Both the position numbers and the translations under genes were made by a program. Source: Streptomyces fulvoviolaceus (GTDB lineage: Bacteria > Actinomycetota > Actinomycetes > Streptomycetales > Streptomycetaceae). From it: a stretch of DNA of 64,000 nucleotides. This document shows, in pieces, positions 19,724 to 27,765 of the stretch. The DNA is taken from the NCBI RefSeq assembly GCF_000718165.1, contig NZ_JOEY01000033.1:62001-126000 (forward strand), in the 5' to 3' direction. Below the pieces are notes generated by a model. That model was not told where the DNA came from. It searched no databases and saw nothing but the letters and a program-made list of their open reading frames with translations. How positions within the stretch are numbered: the stretch's first letter is position 1; each line of letters begins with the position of its first letter.

Positions 19724-22086
19724 CAGCTCGCCCCCGCCGGAGTGCCGACCTCGCCGGTGCGCTTCAGCTTCTGCCACCGCAGGCGGCCGCCCGTCAGGGC
19801 GGTGATGCAGGAGTGGATGAGAACGAGGTACATCATCTGGCGGTAGGCCAGTTGCTGGAGAGGCATCATCAGGAGGTACCGGTACTTCTCGCGGTCGAGA
19901 CGGAACGCGTAGGCCGCGCAGAAGAGTTGGACGCCGAGCACCGCGAGCCACGCGTACAGCGCCGCCTGGAAATCGATGAAGATCATCGAGTACGCGGTGA
20001 ACACGTCGATGAGCGGGGCGAAGACCGGCGTGACGATCTGGAAGATGACCACCAGCGGCATGCCGACCCGGCCGAAGCGGCCCGAAGGACCCTTGTCCGT
20101 GAGGGACTTGCGGTGCTTCCACAGCGCCTGCATGGTGCCGTAGGACCAGCGGTAGCGCTGCGACCACAGCTGCTTGAGCGAGCCCGGCGCCTCGGTCCAG
20201 GCGCGCGCGTGCTCCTGGTAGACGACCCGCCAGCCCGCGCGGTGCATCGCGATGGTGATGTCGGTGTCCTCGGCGAGGGTGTCCTCGCTCATGCCGCCGA
20301 CCTGGAGGACCGCCTCACGGCGGAACGCGCCGATCGCGCCCGGGATGGTGGGCATGCAGCGCAGCAGGTCGTACATGCGGCGGTCGAGGTTGAAGCCCAT
20401 CACGTACTCGATGTGCTGCCAGGCGCCGATGATCGTGTTCCGGTTGCCGACCTTGGCGTTGCCGGCGACCGCGCCGACCTCGGGGTCGGCGAAGGGCTGC
20501 ACGAGCTGGTGCACGGCGTCCGGCTCGAAGACCGTGTCGCCGTCCATCATCACGACGATGTCGTAACTGGCGTTGCGCACACCGTTGTTGAGGGCGGCCG
20601 GCTTGCCCGCGTTCTCCTGGCGGATGACCCGGACGTTCGACATGCCGAGTTCCCGGGCCGCTTCGCGCGAGATCTCGGAGGTGCCGTCCGTCGAACCGTC
20701 GTCCACGACGATGATCTCGATCGGATGGGTGCTCTTCGCCAGCGACTTGAGGGTGTTGGCGATGCACTCCTTCTCGTTGTACGCCGGGACGATCACGCTC
20801 ACCGGCCGGGTGACCGTCGGCCCCCAGCTGAACCGGCGTTTGTTGCGCTGTCTGTAGTGGCGGCGGGCGAGGATCAGCATCATGCCGAACCGGCCCATCA
20901 CCGCCACGCCCACGACGAGCAGCCCGTACGAGAGCGCGGGCACCGTCAACTCGGCGACAGCGACGGCCACGACGAGGGCCTTGCCCTCGTAGAGGGTCGC
21001 GCCGGTGGCCTCGCGGTGCGCGGCCTGAAGGCGGGCCTCGTTGTTCGAACCCTGCGAGCCCTGAGAGCCCTGAGAGCCCTGGGTACCCGTCTGGCCGTTG
21101 GGCGCGCCGCCGGGCTGCTCGGTACCGGTCGCACCGGTCGCGCCGGGCGCGGCAGTCGCTCCGGTCGCCCCCGGCGCGGCCCCGGCCGCCTGCGCGCCGC
21201 TCGCGTTCTGCTGCTCCAGGACACCGCTGATGGTGGTGAAGGTGTAGCCCTTCGCCTGCATCTTCTCGATGTACTTGGGCAGCGCCTCGACCGTCTGCTC
21301 GCGGTTGCCACCGGCGTCGTGCATGAGCACCGACGCGCCCTCGCCGTCGTCCGGCGTCGCCCACTTGACGATCTTCGAGACGCCCGGCTTCTTCCAGTCG
21401 TCGCTGTCGGTGTCGACGAAGACGCTGGTGTAGCCGTCCTCGCCGAGCTTCTTGTAGACGGGCCAGCTGTAGTTGTCGATCGCGTCCGTCTCCGAGGAGT
21501 ACGGCGCCCGGAACAGCGTGGTCGTGATGCCGGCCGCGCCCGCCAGCGCCAACTGCGTCTGCTGCATCTCGCGCCGGATGCGGGCGTCGCTCTGGTAGGA
21601 GAGGTCGACGTGGGTGAAGGTGTGGATGCCGACCTCGTTGCCCTGGTCGACCATGTCCTCCACGATGTCCGGGTAGCGCGAGACCATCGAGCCGACCACG
21701 AAGAACGTGGCGGGGATGTCGTACTTCTCGAGGATCTTCAGGACGTCCGGCGTGTACGTCGGGTTCGGGCCGTCGTCGAAGGTGAGCGCGATCGTCTTGT
21801 CCGGGACGGAGGTCGTCGTGGCCTCGCCGTTGCGGAAGGAGACGATCGGCCCACCGTTGAGGATCTTGTCGGGGACCTTGCTGGCGCTGGCCCCGTCGCG
21901 CACGCGCTGGTCGCCGCCGACCTCGGCACGCAGATAGCCGTCGAGCAGCATGACGCTGGTCAGGGCGAGGAGAAGCAGTCCGGCGAGGATGATGCGCGGT
22001 TTCTGCAGCGCCGCGGCCTTGCCCGCCGTCCGCTTGATGCGGGAGGGGGCTCGCCGGCGGCCGCGTGAGGGCGTCGTCGTAGTCAT
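19723..22086 (-). CDS. Fused polysaccharide deacetylase / family 2 glycosyltransferase
   Basis: 787-aa bifunctional envelope enzyme. After an N-terminal membrane anchor comes a NodB-type deacetylase (about residues 95-290: ALTFDDGPNPTYTPD with the metal Asp, EVGIHTFTHVDLS with the HxxxH pair, LFRAPYSSETD). A low-complexity linker of GATGATAAPGATGATG then QGSQGSQGSQGS follows. Two or more membrane helices precede a processive GT2 domain (VSVIVPAYNEKE, VVDDGSTDGTS, MDGDTV, EDTDITI, QRYRW) and C-terminal helices. This is the MatB-like layout, which joins PgaB-like and PgaC-like activities in one chain. A beta-1,6- or beta-1,4-linked N-acetylglucosamine polymer, partly deacetylated, is the likely product. 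Confidence 0.88.
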   Translation of the reverse strand: MTTTTPSRGRRRAPSRIKRTAGKAAALQKPRIILAGLLLLALTSVMLLDGYLRAEVGGDQRVRDGASASKVPDKILNGGPIVSFRNGEATTTSVPDKTIALTFDDGPNPTYTPDVLKILEKYDIPATFFVVGSMVSRYPDIVEDMVDQGNEVGIHTFTHVDLSYQSDARIRREMQQTQLALAGAAGITTTLFRAPYSSETDAIDNYSWPVYKKLGEDGYTSVFVDTDSDDWKKPGVSKIVKWATPDDGEGASVLMHDAGGNREQTVEALPKYIEKMQAKGYTFTTISGVLEQQNASGAQAAGAAPGATGATAAPGATGATGTEQPGGAPNGQTGTQGSQGSQGSQGSNNEARLQAAHREATGATLYEGKALVVAVAVAELTVPALSYGLLVVGVAVMGRFGMMLILARRHYRQRNKRRFSWGPTVTRPVSVIVPAYNEKECIANTLKSLAKSTHPIEIIVVDDGSTDGTSEISREAARELGMSNVRVIRQENAGKPAALNNGVRNASYDIVVMMDGDTVFEPDAVHQLVQPFADPEVGAVAGNAKVGNRNTIIGAWQHIEYVMGFNLDRRMYDLLRCMPTIPGAIGAFRREAVLQVGGMSEDTLAEDTDITIAMHRAGWRVVYQEHARAWTEAPGSLKQLWSQRYRWSYGTMQALWKHRKSLTDKGPSGRFGRVGMPLVVIFQIVTPVFAPLIDVFTAYSMIFIDFQAALYAWLAVLGVQLFCAAYAFRLDREKYRYLLMMPLQQLAYRQMMYLVLIHSCITALTGGRLRWQKLKRTGEVGTPAGAS

Positions 22087-22104
22087 GAGGTGGCTGCGTT
22101 CCCG

Positions 22105-22512
22105 TCAGTCGGCGGACGCGGAGGCGGACGCGGTCGGGGCGGAGCTCGGCGGCTCGCCGGTGGCGGTGCCCGTGGGCGGGGTGCCGGAGGGCTTCACGGG
22201 CGGAGTGCCGACACCGCCCTGCGGCTGGACGCCGCCGGGGCCGGAGTTCTGGGGGCCCGCGTTGCCGCCGCCGAAGGGCAGCAGCGAGGTCGGGCTCGAC
22301 ATGCCGATGCCCATGAAGGCCAGGCCCAGCACGACCGCGTACCCCATACACAGGACGCCCATGAGGATGCCGATCCGGCGCAGCAGCTTCGAGCGGCGTC
22401 CGGAGTTGTCAACGAACACAGGCCCCTCGGCGGACCCGTTGCCGCGTTTGCGGCGGCGACCGCGCGCGGCGGTCTCGGCGGCGCGGTTTTCGATGGCAGT
22501 CTCGGAATGCAT
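22105..22512 (-). CDS. Single-pass membrane protein of the polysaccharide operon
   Basis: 135-aa protein of unknown function. The N-terminal 50 residues are basic (RGRRRKRG, RRSKLLRR) and cytoplasmic. One transmembrane helix follows (IGILMGVLCMGYAVVLGLAF), then a Gly/Pro/Ser/Thr-rich exposed tail. It is the first gene of the operon, ending 18 bp before the deacetylase/glycosyltransferase ATG. It could be an accessory subunit of the synthase, but nothing in the sequence proves that. Confidence 0.72.
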   Translation of the reverse strand: MHSETAIENRAAETAARGRRRKRGNGSAEGPVFVDNSGRRSKLLRRIGILMGVLCMGYAVVLGLAFMGIGMSSPTSLLPFGGGNAGPQNSGPGGVQPQGGVGTPPVKPSGTPPTGTATGEPPSSAPTASASASAD

Positions 22513-22819
22513 TCCCCGGATATTAGGGAGCCTTTATGTGCCCCAAACTCAGGAATTCATGTGAGGCGCCCATGAGAAACGCCTTAACCTGTCTCCTTCC
22601 TGAGAGGTTCCACGAACGACTGCGCAACGCGAGCCGGGAGGGAAGGAGTTGATTGTCCGGTATCCCCACCCGAATAATCCGATTCAACCCGATGCGCCTG
22701 TGCGGCTCCTGTTCAAATCCTGTCCTCATGAAGCTCAGCCGTGTGTGAGACATTTCCACTGCGGAAACACACTTTGTTTCCATCCTGAGACGGAAATCAC
22801 GGGAGAGGGTGCATACACA
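22513..22819. promoter_or_regulatory. Divergent intergenic region with inverted repeats
   Basis: 307 bp separate the polysaccharide operon from the GH18-like gene. Close to the latter are TTTCC-ACTGC-GGAAA (22753-22767) and GGAAAC-N7-GTTTCC (22763-22781), which share an arm, and another GGAAA at 22792. These overlapping repeats, 40-65 bp before the start codon, are good operator candidates. They do not resemble the DasR site of chitin genes. Confidence 0.4.
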
Positions 22820-23851
22820 ATGCGGAGTTTCCTGAGGCCGGCGGCCGGGTTGACCTGCCTGTTTGCCCTGGCCACCGCGGGTTGCTCCGCGGAATCCGAC
22901 AGCACGTCGGACGCCGCGTCCACGGCGCCGGAAACGTCGAGCACGGCCACGTCCGAGGCCTCGTCGTCGGCCACCTCGTACGCCCCGTACGTCAGCGCCA
23001 CCGAGGCCTCCGACAACGACTCGGCCGGCTCCCCGACGACGTACAACCTGGCCTTCGTGATCGCCGACGGCAGCGACTGCACACCGACGTGGAACGACTC
23101 GCACGCCATCGGCGATTCGACGGTCAAGTCCCGTATCTCGCAGCTCACGGAGGACGGCGCCACGGTCCGCGTCTCGTTCGGCGGGGCCTCCGGCAAGGAG
23201 CTCGCGGAGGCCTGCGACAGCGCGTCCGAGCTGGCCGAGGCGTACGGCGTGGCGCTCGACGCGGCCGACTCCACCCAGGCCGACTTCGACGTCGAGGGCG
23301 ACGCGCTGACCGACTCCGACTCGGTGGACCTGCGCTCGGAGGCGATCGCGCTGCTCCAGGAGGAGCGCAGCGACCTGACCGTCTCCTTCACGCTCCCGGT
23401 GATGCCGTCCGGGCTCGACGACGACAGCGTCGCCCTGCTGGAGTCCGCCAACAACAGCGCCGTACAGGTCTCCACGATCAACCTCATGACGATGAACTAC
23501 GGCGAGTCGTACGACGACGACATGGGCGATTACGCCGTCACGGCCGCGAAGGCGGCGCACACGCAGCTGATGGGCGTCTTCGGTACGTCCGACTCCGGCG
23601 CCTGGCAGGGGATGGCGCTCACCTCGATGATCGGCACGAACGATGTCGACGGTGAGTCGTTCTCGTTGTCCGACGCGGCTCAGGTGAGGACATTCGCGGA
23701 GGAGAAGGAGATCGCTTGGGTGTCGATGTGGTCGACCTTCCGGGACCAGCAGTGTGAGTCGGGGAACTCTGATGAGGATGACGCGTTGACCAACTGCAGT
23801 GGGGTTACGCAGGACGCGGGGGCGTTCGGGGAGGCGTTCGCCGGTAGTTGA
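22820..23851 (+). CDS. Chitinase-like (GH18) lipoprotein
   Basis: 343-aa exported lipoprotein. The signal peptide ends in the lipobox LATAGC, then a Ser/Thr/Ala-rich linker. The catalytic domain resembles GH18 chitinases. The substrate-strand segment reads TVRVSFGGASGKELAEAC, and the active-site strand reads TQADFDVEGDAL, with the D-x-D-x-E core whose Glu is the acid/base. NLMTMNYGES fits the family strand with the Met/Tyr contacts. ATG 22820 lies downstream of GGGAGAGGG. It may act on an N-acetylglucosamine polymer such as that of the divergent operon, but this is only inference. Confidence 0.78.
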   Translation: MRSFLRPAAGLTCLFALATAGCSAESDSTSDAASTAPETSSTATSEASSSATSYAPYVSATEASDNDSAGSPTTYNLAFVIADGSDCTPTWNDSHAIGDSTVKSRISQLTEDGATVRVSFGGASGKELAEACDSASELAEAYGVALDAADSTQADFDVEGDALTDSDSVDLRSEAIALLQEERSDLTVSFTLPVMPSGLDDDSVALLESANNSAVQVSTINLMTMNYGESYDDDMGDYAVTAAKAAHTQLMGVFGTSDSGAWQGMALTSMIGTNDVDGESFSLSDAAQVRTFAEEKEIAWVSMWSTFRDQQCESGNSDEDDALTNCSGVTQDAGAFGEAFAGS

Positions 23852-23864
23852 TCTGCGGGCCGGT

Positions 23865-23894
23865 GGGGGCTGGTCGCGCAGTTCCCCGCGCCCC
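23865..23894. terminator. Dispersed Streptomyces hairpin repeat between convergent genes
   Basis: On the minus strand the unit reads GGGGCGCGGGGAACTGCGCG followed by ACCAGCCCCC. This GC-rich partial hairpin recurs many times in Streptomyces genomes, usually just after stop codons. It lies 13 bp past the GH18-like stop and 9 bp from the convergent stop, so a bidirectional terminator is the most likely role. Confidence 0.65.
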
Positions 23895-23903
23895 TGAGGA
23901 ACC

Positions 23904-24509
23904 TCAGCGGCGCCGGTACACCAAGCGGCCCTCGGCCACCGTAGCCACGCACGTCCCCGCTCCCCGCTCCACCAGCTCTGCCTCATCCCGTACGTCGAAC
24001 ACCGCGAACCTGGCTGAGGAGTTCCGTTCCCTCGGGGACGCGAACTCCACCGGCCGGCCCGAGGCATACGGGTCCAGGGCCGGTACGCCGCCCGGGCGCC
24101 CGATCCGGCCCATGACCGCCACGCCGGAGCGGTGCACGGCGTCCCGCACCGCGCGGTTGCGGAGTTCCTCGCAGGCCGCCCGGACCGTGCCGTGCGCCAG
24201 CATGCGCTGTACCCCGCGCCGGGCGCTCGCACCCCAGCGGGCGTCGTCCATGGCGAGGGCCGCGAGTGCGTCCCCGGTGATCGGCTCGGTGCCCAGCTCG
24301 TCGGCCTCGCGCGGATCCGGGTGGTACGCCTCCTCCAGCAGCTCGTTGCCGTGGAGGTTGATCAGCCCGGGCGTCAGGATGCCGGGCCACTTCCGCACCC
24401 GCGCGCCCGGATGGACGGCGACGAGCTCGTCCAGCGACCCGGAGTCCGCGATCCAGGCGCCCTTGACGGCGAGCGCCCGGCCCTTGGAGTCCGCGTGAAT
24501 CGTCAGCAC
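23904..24509 (-). CDS. Short amidohydrolase-like (imidazolonepropionase-related) protein
   Basis: 201 aa, half the length of a normal amidohydrolase. The N-terminus keeps the small beta-domain and the strand leading to the active site (WPGILTPGLINLHGNELLEE), but the family HxH metal motif is reduced to LHG. The C-terminus returns to a composite-domain strand (DEAELVERGAGTCVATVAEGRLVYRR). Either it is a non-catalytic relative or the barrel has been cut down. It starts at GTG 24509, 7 bp after mqnC stops, in the same operon. A menaquinone-related job is suggested only by position. Confidence 0.68.
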   Translation of the reverse strand: MLTIHADSKGRALAVKGAWIADSGSLDELVAVHPGARVRKWPGILTPGLINLHGNELLEEAYHPDPREADELGTEPITGDALAALAMDDARWGASARRGVQRMLAHGTVRAACEELRNRAVRDAVHRSGVAVMGRIGRPGGVPALDPYASGRPVEFASPRERNSSARFAVFDVRDEAELVERGAGTCVATVAEGRLVYRRR

Positions 24510-24516
24510 GGGCAGG

Positions 24517-25716
24517 TCAGTTGGAAGCGAGGAGCTTCAGCTCCGGATGAGCCGTGCCGCCCGCGATCGCCGTGGATGAGATGTGGGACATGACCCGCTC
24601 GTCGACAGGGTCGTTGGCCGGGTCGTCGTGGACGACGATGTGCTCGTACGTCGTGGTCCGCTGCGCCGGAACCCGATCCGCCTTGCGGATGAGGTCGATG
24701 ATCTCCATCCGGTTGGAGCGGTGCTTGGCGCCGGCCGAGGAGACGACGTTCTCCTCCAGCATGATGGAGCCGAGGTCGTCCGCGCCGTAGTGCAGGGAGA
24801 GCTGGCCGACCTCCTTGCCGGTGGTCAGCCAGGAGCCCTGGATGTGGGCGATGTTGTCCATGAACAGCCGGGCGATCGCGATCATCCGCAGGTACTCGAA
24901 GAGCGTGGCCTGCGTGCGGCCCTTCAGGTGGTTGTTCTCGGGCTGGTAGGTGTACGGGATGAAGGCGCGGAAGCCGCCCGTCCGGTCCTGTACGTCACGG
25001 ATCATCCGCAGGTGCTCGATGCGCTCGGCGTTGGTCTCGCCGGTGCCCATGAGCATGGTGGAGGTCGACTCGACGCCCAGGTTGTGCGCGGCCTCCATGA
25101 TCTCCAGCCAGCGCTCGCCGCTCTCCTTGAGGGGGGCGATGGCCTTGCGGGGCCGGGCTGGCAGCAGTTCGGCACCGGCGCCGGCGAAGGAGTCGAGACC
25201 GGCGGTGTGGATGCGCTGGATCGCCTCCTCGACGCCGACCTTCGAGATCCGGGCCATGTGCTCGACCTCGCTCGCCCCCAGGCTGTGGATGACGAGCTGC
25301 GGGAAGGCCTGCTTGATGGCGGAGAAGTGCTTCTCGTAGTACTCGACGCCGTAGTCCGGGTGGTGCCCGCCCTGGAACATGATCTGGGTGCCACCCAGCT
25401 CCACGGTCTCGGCGCACCGCCGCAGGATGTCGTCCAGGTCGCGGGTCCAGCCCTTGGCCGCGTCCTTGGGAGCCGCGTAGAAGGCGCAGAACTTGCACGC
25501 CGTGACGCACACGTTCGTGTAGTTGATGTTGCGCTCGATGATGTACGTCGCGATGTGCTCGGTACCGGCGTACCGACGGCGGCGTACGGCGTCGGCGGCG
25601 GCGCCCAGCGCGTGCAGCGGGGCGTCGCGGTAGAGGTCGAGCGCTTCCTCTGGGGTGATACGTCCACCCGCGGCGGCTCGGTCGAGGACGGACTGAAGGT
25701 CGGCCTTCTCGGTCAC
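24517..25716 (-). CDS. mqnC: Cyclic dehypoxanthinyl futalosine synthase (radical SAM)
   Basis: 399-aa radical SAM enzyme of the futalosine menaquinone pathway. It cyclises dehypoxanthine futalosine to the cyclic form used by MqnD. The CxxxCxxC cluster motif is seen in VCVTACKFCAFYA. Family segments include TQIMFQGGHHPDYGVEYYE, GAGAELLP and EENVVSSAGAKH. GTG 25716 (VTEKADLQ) is chosen because AAGGGA lies 8 bp upstream; an in-frame TTG at 25737 adds seven residues and has no ribosome site. Confidence 0.95.
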   Translation of the reverse strand: MTEKADLQSVLDRAAAGGRITPEEALDLYRDAPLHALGAAADAVRRRRYAGTEHIATYIIERNINYTNVCVTACKFCAFYAAPKDAAKGWTRDLDDILRRCAETVELGGTQIMFQGGHHPDYGVEYYEKHFSAIKQAFPQLVIHSLGASEVEHMARISKVGVEEAIQRIHTAGLDSFAGAGAELLPARPRKAIAPLKESGERWLEIMEAAHNLGVESTSTMLMGTGETNAERIEHLRMIRDVQDRTGGFRAFIPYTYQPENNHLKGRTQATLFEYLRMIAIARLFMDNIAHIQGSWLTTGKEVGQLSLHYGADDLGSIMLEENVVSSAGAKHRSNRMEIIDLIRKADRVPAQRTTTYEHIVVHDDPANDPVDERVMSHISSTAIAGGTAHPELKLLASN

Positions 25717-25789
25717 CGGGAGCGTCCCTTTCGTCAAGGGTTGTGGACGGACCCGGCCAGCCTACGCCAGCCCTCCGACAGGCCCGACG

Positions 25790-26515
25790 TCAGGCGGCAT
25801 ACGCGCCGATCAGGAGCCCGACGTACGCCCCCGCGATCAGGAACGGCCCGAACGGGATCGCTGTCTTGCGCCCCGCCCGCCGCGCCACGACGAGGGCACC
25901 GCCGTACAGGGCCCCGAACAGGAACGCGGCGAAGGTGCCCAGCATGACCGTCGGCCAGCCGTACCACCCCAGGACGGCCCCCAGCCCGAGCGCGAGCTTC
26001 ACGTCGCCGAAGCCCATGCCGCCGGGGTTGATGAGGAACAGCACGAAGAAGGCGCTGCCGAGGGCGAGCGCGCCGAGCAGCGCGGTGGTCCACTCCCCGG
26101 CGTGCTCGGGCACGAACTCGACCAGCCCGAGCAGCGCGAGCGCGGCCGCCGCGAGCGGCAGGGTCAGCGCGTCGGGCAGCCGCTGCACCCGGAAGTCGAC
26201 GACGGTGAGCAGCACGCCGACGGGGGCAAGCAGTAGCCAGACGGCCAGTTCGGGGCGGGTGTCGGTGGCGGCGGCGAGGGCGGCGCAGAGGAGGGCGGTG
26301 GCGGTGGCGAGGACGGGGGTGCCGGGGCCGTACGACTCCTTGTCCTTGGCTACGGCGGTGCAGCCCCCGCACCGTGCGGGGCCGATCCACCCGCGGATCG
26401 CATGGCCGCCGGGGCACTGGTCCCGCCAGTCCTCACCGGACGGTACGGAGAACCGGTAGACCGCGCGCGGAAGCAGCGTCCCCGCCATCACGCCCCACAG
26501 CGCGGCGGCTATCAC
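25790..26515 (-). CDS. A24 family prepilin peptidase
   Basis: 241-aa membrane aspartyl protease of the prepilin peptidase family. Two catalytic aspartates can be placed: the first in VLLTVVDFRVQRLPDALTLP, the second in the GxGD-type motif GGMGFGDVKLALG. Six to eight hydrophobic helices are present. A CPGGH...CGGC pair near the N-terminus may be a degenerate zinc-binding loop. No pilin or Tad genes lie nearby, so substrates are encoded elsewhere. GTG 26515 lies 11 bp from the stop of the upstream VOC gene; an internal ATG 27 bases downstream is an alternative start. Confidence 0.82.
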   Translation of the reverse strand: MIAAALWGVMAGTLLPRAVYRFSVPSGEDWRDQCPGGHAIRGWIGPARCGGCTAVAKDKESYGPGTPVLATATALLCAALAAATDTRPELAVWLLLAPVGVLLTVVDFRVQRLPDALTLPLAAAALALLGLVEFVPEHAGEWTTALLGALALGSAFFVLFLINPGGMGFGDVKLALGLGAVLGWYGWPTVMLGTFAAFLFGALYGGALVVARRAGRKTAIPFGPFLIAGAYVGLLIGAYAA

Positions 26516-26526
26516 GAGCAGGCCGG

Positions 26527-26868
26527 TCAGACCGGACCACCGCCGAACCCGATCTCGTTGCCGTCCGGGTCATGGTAGGTGACCTTCCGGACGCCGTTCG
26601 CGTACGTTTCGCGCTGGGTGGGCTTCAGGCCGCGGTCGGCGATCGCGGCGACACGGTCATCGAGATCGCCGACGAAGACGGTGTGCAGGGCATGGCCCGC
26701 CCGCCCCGGCCGGTGCTCGATGTACACGTACCGATGCTCCGCGATCTCCCACACGGCCTCCTTGTCGTTCGGGAAGAACACCGGCGAGGAGCCGAACAAC
26801 TGCTCGTACCAGGCCAGCGCGGCGGCGTAGTCGTTGACCGGAATGCCCGCGAAGAGGTCGACACCCAT
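26527..26868 (-). CDS. VOC family (glyoxalase/bleomycin-resistance fold) protein
   Basis: 113-aa single VOC module pair. The first strand FAGIPVNDYAAALAWYEQLFG is the usual opening and YHDPDGNEIGFGG near the end carries the typical metal-side Glu. The family includes glyoxalase I, dioxygenases and drug-binding proteins; the substrate cannot be assigned. Likely co-transcribed with the downstream prepilin peptidase gene, with no obvious functional link. Confidence 0.78.
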   Translation of the reverse strand: MGVDLFAGIPVNDYAAALAWYEQLFGSSPVFFPNDKEAVWEIAEHRYVYIEHRPGRAGHALHTVFVGDLDDRVAAIADRGLKPTQRETYANGVRKVTYHDPDGNEIGFGGGPV

Positions 26869-26877
26869 GTCGCCACA

Positions 26878-27024
26878 CTAGGCCAGGTCGCACCATACGT
26901 ACTTGCCCCGATTGCCGTTTCGGGAGAGCGGCTGCCGGCCCCAGAGGTCGGCGCGGACCCGCACGAGGGCGAGCCCCCGCCCGTCCTCCGCACCGGCAGT
27001 GGCGGAACCGTCCTTCTCCGGCAC
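26878..27024 (-). pseudogene. C-terminal remnant of an ATP-binding (HATPase) regulator
   Basis: A frame ending at TAG 26880-26878 encodes DGRGLALVRVRADLWGR and then NGNRGKYVWCDLA. This is the last 40 or so residues of the short GHKL/anti-sigma-like ATP-binding proteins common in Streptomyces. The whole N-terminal ATP-binding box is missing, because the plus-strand kinase gene starts at 27045. It is an orphan gene end, not part of the two related pseudogenes at 47.6 and 52.6 kb. Confidence 0.65.
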
Positions 27025-27044
27025 ATGAGTTCGGGAGTCATCCG

Positions 27045-27695
27045 ATGCGTCTGCACCCAGGCGAGACCGAGGCCGTTGGCTGGCGAGTGGTGTCCGTGCT
27101 CGACGCCGTCCGGCAGCTGCGCGATGCGTCCCCCGACGTCACCGGACGTCCGCGGGTGATCGCGATCGACGGCCGGGGCGGCGCCGGCAAGACGACCCTG
27201 GCCGAGCGGCTGCGCAAGGTGGTGCCCGACTCCGCCATCGTGCACACCGACGACATCGCCTGGAACCACGCCTACTTCGACTGGGGCGCCGTGCTCGTCG
27301 AGAACATCCTGCAACCCCTGCACCGGGGTGAGGCGGTGGACTTCCGCCCCGATGCCTGGATCACCCACGACCGGCCCGGATCGATCACCGTCCCCGCCGG
27401 TGCCGACTTCATCTGGGTCGAGGGCACCGGCATCGTCCGCGAAGAGCTCGCCCCGTGGTTGGACGCCTCGGTGTGGATACAGGGCGACCTCGATGAGCAG
27501 GAGCGCCTGTCGGTCGTCCGTGACGGTGACTCCCCCGAGCAGTTGGAGCACGTGGCGAACTGGCTGCTGGAGGAACTGCCGTTCATGTTGCGAGAACAGC
27601 CGTGGGCCCGGGCCACCATGATCGTCGCCGGCCCTCCGCGGATCGCCCACGACCCGGACAGCGAGTTGGTCGTCGCCCCGCCGACCGGCCCTTAG
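27045..27695 (+). CDS. P-loop nucleoside kinase-like protein (uridine kinase family)
   Basis: 216-aa P-loop protein. Walker A is IAIDGRGGAGKTTLAERL and a kinase-type aspartate pair follows at IVHTDDIAW. The fold matches uridine kinase-like proteins, which in Streptomyces form a family of unproven substrate. Conserved-looking residues later are WVEGTGIVREEL and DLDEQERLSVVRDGD. The ATG at 27045 lies close to the remnant gene on the other strand. No partner genes indicate the substrate. Confidence 0.78.
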   Translation: MRLHPGETEAVGWRVVSVLDAVRQLRDASPDVTGRPRVIAIDGRGGAGKTTLAERLRKVVPDSAIVHTDDIAWNHAYFDWGAVLVENILQPLHRGEAVDFRPDAWITHDRPGSITVPAGADFIWVEGTGIVREELAPWLDASVWIQGDLDEQERLSVVRDGDSPEQLEHVANWLLEELPFMLREQPWARATMIVAGPPRIAHDPDSELVVAPPTGP

Positions 27696-27706
27696 GGCGG
27701 CCGACC

Positions 27707-27725
27707 CACCCGCAGAACGCGGGTG
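27707..27725. terminator. Hairpin between convergent genes
   Basis: CACCCGC-AGAAC-GCGGGTG, a perfect 7-bp stem, in the 70-bp gap between the kinase stop and the MFS stop. A terminator is likely by position; it has no T tract. Confidence 0.5.
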
Positions 27726-27765
27726 AGCGGTTCGAGCGGAACTCGGCGGCGCGTCATCGAGACGC

